Assembly: GCA_002084985.1 (NCBI GenBank)
Contig: MZGO01000077.1
Span: 1 to 11,611, forward strand
Length of the DNA stretch: 11,611 nucleotides
Reading direction: 5' to 3'
DNA from: Thermotoga sp. 4484_232
Lineage (GTDB): Bacteria; Thermotogota; Thermotogae; Thermotogales; Thermotogaceae
Part shown: piece after piece, positions 7,307-11,611 of the stretch
Layout: each line of letters opens with the position of its first letter
Numbering within the stretch: position 1 is the first letter of the stretch
Notes under the pieces: model-generated
What the model was told of the DNA's origin: nothing
Database searches by the model: none
Seen by the model: only the letters and a program-made list of their open reading frames with translations
Translations under genes and position numbers: made by a program

Positions 7307-7776
7307 TCAAGCAATTTTCCTCTGAGAAGAACTCTCTTTACTGGATTCAATCTATCGATGAAGAGTATGCCCTCTAGATGATCGTATTCGTGCTGGAAAA
7401 CTCTTGCAGGGTATCCTTCCAGCGTTTCTTCATGCACGTTTCCAAGGGTATCAAAGTATCTCACTTTGACGCTTTTGCTCCTTTCAACGTATTCGAAGAC
7501 GTCCGGTATGCTGAGACAGCCCTCTTCTCCTTCCAGCTTTTCCTCACTCATTTCCAATATCTCTGGATTGACAACGATTCTAGGCCTATCACCGGCATCC
7601 ATAACGAAGAGCCTTATTGAGAAACCCACTTGAGGAGCCGCAAGTCCAACACCATCGTTAGCGTACATGGTTTGAAGCATATTGCTGGCGATTTTTTTCA
7701 AACCATCGTCGAACACCTCGATTTTCTTCGACTTTTTCCTAAGTATTGGATCTCCTAACAACCTTATTCTGTACAC
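7261..7776 (-). CDS. def: Peptide deformylase
   Basis: Metalloenzyme that removes the formyl group from the initiator methionine of new proteins at the ribosome. All three family motifs are present: [18 protein letters not shown] and HEYDH (within [13 protein letters not shown]). The Cys and two His bind the metal and the Glu is catalytic. I place the start at GTG 7776-7774, giving 171 residues beginning (M)[13 protein letters not shown] as in relatives. An ideal AAGGAGGTG ends 7 bases upstream. An upstream in-frame TTG (7803) would translate that ribosome site itself. The gene starts inside surE (38-bp overlap), so it is coupled to it. The last dozen residues ([12 protein letters not shown]) do not look like a deformylase tail. 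They are read out of frame through the beginning of the M23 domain, which suggests a deletion joined the two genes. Confidence 0.95.
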   Translation of the reverse strand: MYRIRLLGDPILRKKSKKIEVFDDGLKKIASNMLQTMYANDGVGLAAPQVGFSIRLFVMDAGDRPRIVVNPEILEMSEEKLEGEEGCLSIPDVFEYVERSKSVKVRYFDTLGNVHEETLEGYPARVFQHEYDHLEGILFIDRLNPVKRVLLRGKLLEIIKFPFPFLLIDQD

Positions 7777-8527
7777 TTTCGAGCACCTCCTTAAGCTTTT
7801 CAAAAATTCTCCAATCAGTTAGAAAAGCCGATATCGGTGTTATTGAAATGTACCCCCTTTTCACCACAACGTAGTCTGATTCTTCATCGGGATCATCTTC
7901 TATCACATGTCCCAGCATCCAGTAATACGTATTTCCAAAAGGATCTTTTCTCGCCTCAAAATAGTCTTTATATCTTCGCTTACTCTGCCTTGTTATCCTC
8001 CAACCTTTTATCTCATCATAAGGTAACGCAGGAACGTTGACATTCAAGGCTGTAAATTCCGGTATAACACTGAGATCAAAATTTCTTATGAATTCCACCA
8101 CGAATTTTGTTGCGGATTCGAAATTGGGTTCACTCCAACTAGCGGTTGATACAGCGATGGAAGGTATCCCGAGCATTGCCCCTTCAAGTGCACCTGACAC
8201 AGTTCCCGAGTATATTAAATCTGTTCCGAGATTAGGTCCTCTGTTCACACCACTTAAGATAAGATCCACTCTCTTATCCATTATCACATCGTAGCCTAGT
8301 TTCACGCTATCTGCTGGTGTTCCTGTGGTTGCAAAAATTCTGTATCTCTTTCCCATATCTACTTCTTTTATCCATAAAGGAACGTGCAAGGTTATAGCAT
8401 GTCCCATGCCGCTCCTTTCAGATTCAGGCGCTACGACGAAAACCTCGTTATCAACGGAAAGAGCATCTGCTAAGCATATGAGACCTTCTGCAGTTACACC
8501 ATCATCGTTCGTTATCAGAATTCTCAC
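7739..8527 (-). CDS. surE: 5'/3'-nucleotidase SurE
   Basis: Metal-dependent phosphatase acting on nucleoside 5'- and 3'-monophosphates, a survival/stationary-phase protein in several bacteria. From the GTG at 8527-8525 the protein is 262 residues and begins (M)RILITNDDG. Asp8, Asp9, Ser39 (in SERSGMGH) and Asn95 (in SGVNRGPN) match the metal ligands known from the T. maritima structure. [12 protein letters not shown] and [13 protein letters not shown] are also typical. The site AAGGTGG lies six bases before this GTG. A longer open frame to 8608 adds 27 hydrophobic residues absent from the family and would start at the promoter, so I reject it. The C-terminus ([16 protein letters not shown]) is somewhat longer than in T. 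maritima and covers the def start. It is the first gene of the minus-strand array. Confidence 0.96.
   Translation of the reverse strand: MRILITNDDGVTAEGLICLADALSVDNEVFVVAPESERSGMGHAITLHVPLWIKEVDMGKRYRIFATTGTPADSVKLGYDVIMDKRVDLILSGVNRGPNLGTDLIYSGTVSGALEGAMLGIPSIAVSTASWSEPNFESATKFVVEFIRNFDLSVIPEFTALNVNVPALPYDEIKGWRITRQSKRRYKDYFEARKDPFGNTYYWMLGHVIEDDPDEESDYVVVKRGYISITPISAFLTDWRIFEKLKEVLESVQNKVVRRSNT
7784..7792 (-). promoter_or_regulatory. Ribosome binding site that fixes the def start
   Basis: AAGGAGGTG on the minus strand, seven bases before the GTG at 7776. It lies inside the surE coding region and downstream of the alternative TTG start, so initiation at the GTG is far more likely. Confidence 0.85.
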
Positions 8528-8533
8528 GAATAA

Positions 8534-8542
8534 CCACCTTCC
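8534..8542 (-). promoter_or_regulatory. Ribosome binding site that fixes the surE start
   Basis: GGAAGGTGG on the minus strand, six bases before the GTG at 8527. It supports the short, family-like N-terminus over the longer frame starting at 8608. Confidence 0.75.
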
Positions 8543-8591
8543 CAGTACAAAACAAGATGTGAGCCAGATGCCCACGCCCAACCTTGAGGAG

Positions 8592-8600
8592 ATTATACCA
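8592..8600 (-). promoter_or_regulatory. Extended -10 promoter for the surE-led operon
   Basis: TGGTATAAT on the minus strand is a perfect TATAAT with the TG of an extended -10. No convincing -35 is found at 16-18 bp (the region reads GAAAAC), which is acceptable for extended -10 promoters. Predicted start is near 8585, giving a leader of roughly 58 bases before surE. No terminator or riboswitch is evident in that leader. Every other gene of the array lacks comparable upstream space. Confidence 0.6.
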
Positions 8601-8607
8601 CCGAACA

Positions 8608-8633
8608 TTTCAGTGTTTTCTTATATCCTGAAA
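8608..8633. repeat. Inverted repeat upstream of the surE promoter (possible operator)
   Basis: TTTCAG and CTGAAA are separated by 14 bases, so their centres are 20 bp apart, about two DNA turns. The repeat lies just upstream of the extended -10 element, where a regulator could act. A 6-bp match in AT-rich DNA can occur by chance, so this is weak. Confidence 0.25.
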
Positions 8634-8651
8634 GACTTTTTCCATTGATTT

Positions 8652-8678
8652 TTGAAACCCAACGTAGCAGAATAAAAT
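8652..8678 (+). promoter_or_regulatory. Weak candidate promoter for the plus-strand unit (decayed two-component genes, coaX)
   Basis: TTGAAA at 8652-8657 and TAAAAT at 8673-8678 are separated by 15 bp, shorter than ideal. It precedes AGGAAGTGA and the old regulator ATG at 8701, and transcription from here would also reach coaX, for which no better promoter was seen. Confidence 0.28.
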
Positions 8679-8700
8679 AGTTCAGGAAGTGATAATTTTG

Positions 8701-8880
8701 ATGAAAGTATTCGCCGTTGAATACGAAGATCGCTCGCTTTCTGGAACTATCTTATGAGAGATATGATATGAAAACTGTGAGTGGTGGTAATGACGTTTGA
8801 TAAGATTCAAGGATGCAGGGCCAGAGATAGTGATTCTGGATGCGATGATCCCGGGTATGGAGTAGAAGCTCTTACAAGAA
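8701..8880 (+). pseudogene. Response regulator remnant (N-terminal receiver half, frameshifted)
   Basis: A ribosome-site-like AGGAAGTGA precedes ATG at 8701, and the frame reads MKVFAVEYEDRSLSGTIL before a TGA at 8755. The next frame then gives YERYDMKTVSGGND (about 8753-8794). The first frame resumes from 8797 as LIRFKDAGPEIVILDAM and IPGM, the classic strand and phospho-Asp loop of a receiver domain (ILDAMIPGM, Asp at 8839-8841). After a stop at 8863, a third frame carries GVEAL, the usual continuation of 'PGMDGVEAL', consistent with loss of about 4 bases. The rest of the receiver and the DNA-binding domain are gone. Together these show a dead regulator gene that has collected several indels. 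It is not a copy of the regulator at 2785-3504, whose matching loop reads VDIMLPGMDG. Confidence 0.78.
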
Positions 8881-9032
8881 GAGTCTTTCAGAGATTTGGA
8901 AGATTCTCCAAAGATGAAGAAGGACACGGTATAGACCTCTCGATAGTCAGAGAACTCGTTGAAAGGTTGAATACAGATGTAAAGTTAAAAAGTGATGTTG
9001 GAAAGGGTAATGAATTTGCTCTGATTTTTTAG
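8881..9032 (+). pseudogene. Histidine kinase remnant (C-terminal ATPase end)
   Basis: About 50 codons in one open frame read VFQRFGRFSKDEEGHGIDL, then SIVRELVERLN and SDVGKGNEFALIF before TAG at 9030-9032. This is the end of a HATPase_c domain: a degraded F box (normally FERFYR), a G2 box with GHGIDL where GxGLGL/GxGIGL is expected, and the final VGKGxxF strand. Nothing of the sensor, H-box, N-box or G1 box remains. It follows directly on the regulator remnant, so a single large deletion of well over a kilobase probably joined a regulator-kinase gene pair. An 83-codon open frame (8781-9032) spans the junction and could be mistaken for a gene, but its first half is the receiver sequence in the wrong frame. 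Confidence 0.8.
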
Positions 9033-9046
9033 AAGGGAGGAATAGT

Positions 9047-9829
9047 ATGATACTTTTAATCGATGTTGGTAACACACACACCGTTTTTGGAACGACTGAT
9101 GATGGAAAAACATTCAAAAAATGGAGGTTTTCGACTGGGAAGTACGAAACAGAAGACGAGTTATTCTCCCATATAATTCCACTCATGGAAAAGGAGAAGA
9201 TATCTCTGAAAGACATTAAAAACATTATTGTTTGTTCCGTTGTACCTTCATTGAATCACATAATACAGAGGTTCGCAGAAAAATACTTCGAAAAAAAACC
9301 TATCTGGGTTGAAGCTGAAGATGGCGTAATTAGATGGAACGTGAAAGCGCCTTGTGAAATAGGTGCCGATAGAGTCGCCAACGTTATAGGAGCATATCAT
9401 GAACACGGAAGTAGTTGTTTAATACTGGACTTTGGAACGGCAATAACCATAGACCTGCTCATAGAAGGGACATATGAGGGAGGTGTCATCATGCCAGGGC
9501 TTCTCACGATGGTTCACGCTCTCTTCACAGGTACAGCCAAGCTTCCCCTCGTGGATTTGAAGCCACCAATCGAAACCGTTGGAAAGGACACAGAGAGTAA
9601 TATACAGATAGGTGTTATAAAAGGATCAGCTCATGCTGTAAATGGCTTGATAGAAGATATAAAAAGGGAGTACGGGAAAAACATACCGGTAGTGGTAACA
9701 GGGGGACAATCGAAGTTTATTGCTAAGTACGTGATCCATGATGTCCATGATGGAGATCTAACCTTGAAAGGTATGTTCTGGTTCATGAAGATGAAGGGAG
9801 GAAGAAGAGCTTGTCCAGAATCCTGTTAG
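9047..9829 (+). CDS. coaX: Type III pantothenate kinase
   Basis: Cytosolic enzyme that phosphorylates pantothenate with ATP, the first step of coenzyme A synthesis. It belongs to the ASKHA fold: the N-terminal phosphate loop IDVGNTHTVFG (5-15), the conserved GADRVAN (106-112, with Asp108 the expected catalytic base) and the second-lobe DFGTAITID (128-136). PGLLTMVHAL and VTGGQSKFIAKYV follow as in relatives. Length (260) is normal. The last ten residues ([10 protein letters not shown]) look unselected and encode the ribosome site and start of the next gene, which overlaps by 19 bp. ATG start with AAGGGAGGAAT. No terminator separates it from the kinase remnant 14 bp upstream, so it may depend on the promoter of the lost two-component operon. 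Type III enzymes are typically not feedback-inhibited by CoA and need a monovalent cation. Confidence 0.97.
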   Translation: MILLIDVGNTHTVFGTTDDGKTFKKWRFSTGKYETEDELFSHIIPLMEKEKISLKDIKNIIVCSVVPSLNHIIQRFAEKYFEKKPIWVEAEDGVIRWNVKAPCEIGADRVANVIGAYHEHGSSCLILDFGTAITIDLLIEGTYEGGVIMPGLLTMVHALFTGTAKLPLVDLKPPIETVGKDTESNIQIGVIKGSAHAVNGLIEDIKREYGKNIPVVVTGGQSKFIAKYVIHDVHDGDLTLKGMFWFMKMKGGRRACPESC

Positions 9830-11157
9830 TGAACCCTTGGATATATGATTTTGCTGCATACGATTTCTGGTTGAAACCTTTAGGGCTTCTCTACATTGGG
9901 AGAATTCTTCGAGAAATGGACCATGAGGTCTTTCTCATAGATCTTCTGAACAGGCACGATCCGGATCTCCCAAGGTTCGTCAGGGTTCCCAAAGACAAGA
10001 GGTATGGAACCGGGAAATTCCCCAGCGAGGTCGTTCGCAAACCTCCTCAACTGAGATCTATTCCAAGGAAGTATAAAAGATATGGTGCTCCTCCAGAGTA
10101 TCTCGAATGGAAGTTAAAAGAAGTTGGAGAAGTGGATTTGGTCATGATAACCTCAATGATGACTTACTGGTATCCTGGTGTTTGGGATACCATCTCCTTC
10201 ATAAAGGAAAGGACGAACGCACCGGTTGTATTGGGAGGAGTCTACGTCAACATTCTACCCGATCATGCCAGGAATAGTCCGGCGGATCTTATATACCCTT
10301 GGACAGAACCTCTACATCTTCCCAGTATTCTGGAAAAAGTGGGATTGAAAGCGAAGGAAGTTCCTCGAGATTGGTTTGAAAAGTACGATCCCATGTACGA
10401 ACTCTATGATAGGGTAGGGTACCTCGTCTTCATAACCACCCTTGGATGCCCTTTCAGATGTACTTACTGTATGGTTCCAAAATTGTGGAAAAGATTCGTA
10501 AGGAGATCTCCAGAGAGAGTGGTGGAAGCAATCGAGAAATACGTTGATGTTTTCAAGGTGAGAGACGTGGCGTTCTTTGATGACGCGATTCTCGTAGACA
10601 GAGACAACTTCAAGAAGATCTTGAAGTTGATCATCAAGAAAGATATGAAAGTGAATTTTCATCTTCCAAATGGAATACATGCCAGGCTTTTAACAGATGA
10701 AATCGCATGTCTGATGAAAGAGGCAAACTTCAAGACAATAAAACTGGGGTATGAAACCTCTGGAAAGCTTCAGGAAGAAACCGGTGGAAAGGTGTTTGAT
10801 GAAGATATAATACACGCTGCAAGAATTCTAAGAAAATACGGTTTTACTTCCAATGAGGTATCAGCCTACATAATGATCAACATGCCGGGTCAGAAGCTGG
10901 AAGACGTGTTGAAAGCAATTGAGATATGTGAAAATGAGGGAATTGGCTTTTCGCTGAATGAGTATACCCCCATACCAGGAACCGATGATTGGAAGAGGCT
11001 AGTAAACGATGGAATCATAAGTGATGATGTTGATCCTGTACTTTTGAACAACTCCATCCTTCCCTTCTGGTGGAAAGGTGGGATGAATGAGGAAGAGATA
11101 AGATTTCTCAAAGACGTGGTGAGAAAAAAGAAGGGGGAACACTCCCCCATCACTTAG
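9811..11157 (+). CDS. B12-binding-domain radical SAM protein of unknown substrate
   Basis: A 448-residue enzyme of the cobalamin-binding/radical SAM group (COG1032 type). Residues 1-160 form a Rossmann-like domain (RILLVNPW, then [21 protein letters not shown] and [10 protein letters not shown]) typical of the B12-binding region. No DxHxxG motif is seen, as is common in this group. The radical SAM cluster motif is [14 protein letters not shown] with Cys213, Cys217 and Cys220, which bind the 4Fe-4S cluster. [25 protein letters not shown] and YTPIPGT follow in the usual order of the barrel. Start is TTG at 9811 with GGGAGGAAG upstream inside coaX, so translation is coupled to it. Such enzymes do methylations, cyclisations or thiolations; the substrate here is not predictable. 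The 3' end overlaps rny by 8 bp and contains rny's terminator. Confidence 0.9.
   Translation: MSRILLVNPWIYDFAAYDFWLKPLGLLYIGRILREMDHEVFLIDLLNRHDPDLPRFVRVPKDKRYGTGKFPSEVVRKPPQLRSIPRKYKRYGAPPEYLEWKLKEVGEVDLVMITSMMTYWYPGVWDTISFIKERTNAPVVLGGVYVNILPDHARNSPADLIYPWTEPLHLPSILEKVGLKAKEVPRDWFEKYDPMYELYDRVGYLVFITTLGCPFRCTYCMVPKLWKRFVRRSPERVVEAIEKYVDVFKVRDVAFFDDAILVDRDNFKKILKLIIKKDMKVNFHLPNGIHARLLTDEIACLMKEANFKTIKLGYETSGKLQEETGGKVFDEDIIHAARILRKYGFTSNEVSAYIMINMPGQKLEDVLKAIEICENEGIGFSLNEYTPIPGTDDWKRLVNDGIISDDVDPVLLNNSILPFWWKGGMNEEEIRFLKDVVRKKKGEHSPIT
11121..11148 (-). terminator. Intrinsic terminator of rny, inside the 3' end of the radical SAM gene
   Basis: On the minus strand, right after the rny stop, GGGGGA-GTGT-TCCCCC forms a perfect 6-bp GC-rich stem with a 4-base loop, followed by TTCTTTTTTCTC. 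This is a textbook intrinsic terminator. On the plus strand the hairpin has no U-run, so it would not stop the radical SAM transcript in the same way. Confidence 0.88.
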
Positions 11158-11611
11158 CGTAAGCCACACTTCTCTTTTCCCTTATGACAACTACTTTGAG
11201 AACACCCGGATATTCCAGCTCCTCCTCAATTTTCTTTGCTATATCGTACGCCAGTTTATCTGCCATGGCGTCGTCTATCTTGTCTGGCTCGACTATCACC
11301 CTGACTTCTCTTCCTGCCTGAATAGCGTAAGCTTTCTCCACATATTTGAATTTCATCGCTATTTCTTCCAGTTTCATCAACCTTCTTATGTAATTTTCAA
11401 GAGTTTCTCTTCTTGCGCCAGGTCTCGCAGCCGAAAGAGCATCTGCCGCACCCACCAAAACCGCCTCTGGTGTCGTCGGTTCAACCTCTCCGTGATGGCT
11501 TAAAATCATGTTTATGATGTCTTCCTTCTCGCCATATCTTCTCGCAAGTTCAGCTCCTATAACTGTATGTGAACCCTCTACTTCATGATCCACAGCTTTT
11601 CCTATGTCGTG
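11150..11611 (-). CDS. rny: Ribonuclease Y, C-terminal part (5' end outside the window)
   Basis: Endoribonuclease that starts mRNA decay, membrane-anchored in most bacteria. Only the last 153 codons are present; the N-terminal anchor, coiled coil, KH domain and start of the HD domain lie beyond the edge. The fragment opens with [15 protein letters not shown], containing the catalytic His-Asp pair of the HD domain. [29 protein letters not shown] and [13 protein letters not shown] follow, and it ends in [15 protein letters not shown], all very characteristic of the RNase Y C-terminus. A GTG at 11593 looks like a start but is an internal Val of the HD domain. The stop (TGA at 11152-11150) overlaps the last codons of the convergent radical SAM gene, and a strong terminator follows at once. 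Confidence 0.96.
   Translation of the reverse strand, partial: HDIGKAVDHEVEGSHTVIGAELARRYGEKEDIINMILSHHGEVEPTTPEAVLVGAADALSAARPGARRETLENYIRRLMKLEEIAMKFKYVEKAYAIQAGREVRVIVEPDKIDDAMADKLAYDIAKKIEEELEYPGVLKVVVIREKRSVAYAK

Noticed and set aside
7290..7312. Programmed -1 frameshift joining def to the M23 frame
   Set aside because: No classic slippery heptamer is present, and a deformylase-peptidase fusion makes little functional sense; a deletion explains the layout better.
7777..7803. TTG start for the deformylase nine codons upstream
   Set aside because: Those codons contain the AAGGAGGTG ribosome site for the GTG at 7776, and relatives begin with YRIR.
8528..8608. 27-residue hydrophobic N-terminal extension of SurE as a signal peptide
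   Set aside because: The family begins at MRI-NDDG, a good ribosome site lies between the two starts, and the longer start would fall next to the promoter -10 element.
8682..8927. 81-codon minus-strand open frame between surE and coaX
   Set aside because: It lies antisense to the recognisable two-component remnant, has no family features and no ribosome site of note.
8781..9032. 83-codon plus-strand open frame as a new small gene
   Set aside because: Its first part is a receiver domain read in the wrong frame and its second part is a kinase tail; it spans a deletion join and has no ribosome site at the GTG.
1..11611. CRISPR array, tRNA, rRNA, transposase or phage genes
   Set aside because: No direct repeat arrays, RNA gene signatures or mobile-element proteins were seen on either strand by eye.

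Overview
The window looks like a chromosomal segment from a hyperthermophilic or thermophilic bacterium of the order Thermotogales, probably a relative of Thermotoga. I base this on recalled T. maritima sequences rather than a search: MetK, SurE, CoaX and the deformylase all read as clear but diverged relatives. The Lys/Glu/Ile-rich proteins, tight gene packing and strong purine-rich ribosome binding sites also fit. Nothing suggests a plasmid, phage or insertion sequence.

Layout. Positions 1-8527 form one long minus-strand array, read from right to left: surE, def, an M23 peptidase-like gene, a small Cys-rich protein, metK, rpsT, a seven-segment membrane protein, a PgeF/YfiH-family protein, a PhoB-like response regulator, a PhoR-like histidine kinase, deoA/pdp (pyrimidine-nucleoside phosphorylase), and the first 77 codons of a secreted protein cut by the window edge. 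Most junctions are 4-bp ATGA overlaps, longer overlaps, or gaps under 15 bp, so this is probably a single operon or a few nested ones. A good extended -10 element (TGGTATAAT) lies just upstream of surE. From about 8700 to 11157 the genes run on the plus strand: the wreck of a second two-component system, then coaX (type III pantothenate kinase) overlapped by a B12-binding-domain radical SAM gene. The window ends in the 3' part of rny (RNase Y) on the minus strand. It converges on the radical SAM gene with an 8-bp overlap and has a textbook intrinsic terminator placed inside the last codons of that gene.

Function. The minus array mixes housekeeping (SAM synthesis, S20, N-terminal deformylation, nucleotide and nucleoside salvage) with one signalling pair and envelope-related genes (M23, PgeF-like, membrane protein, secreted protein). 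CoaX supplies the first step of CoA synthesis. No defence system, CRISPR array, tRNA, rRNA or mobile element is visible.

The most notable feature is gene decay and compaction. At 8701-9032 the start of a response regulator and the end of a histidine kinase are fused by a large deletion and carry several frameshifts. The M23 gene has lost its start and apparently a piece of its catalytic domain. The PgeF-like protein is unusually short for its family. Several starts suggested by the longest open frames (surE, def, M23, rny) are wrong or internal; corrected starts are given.
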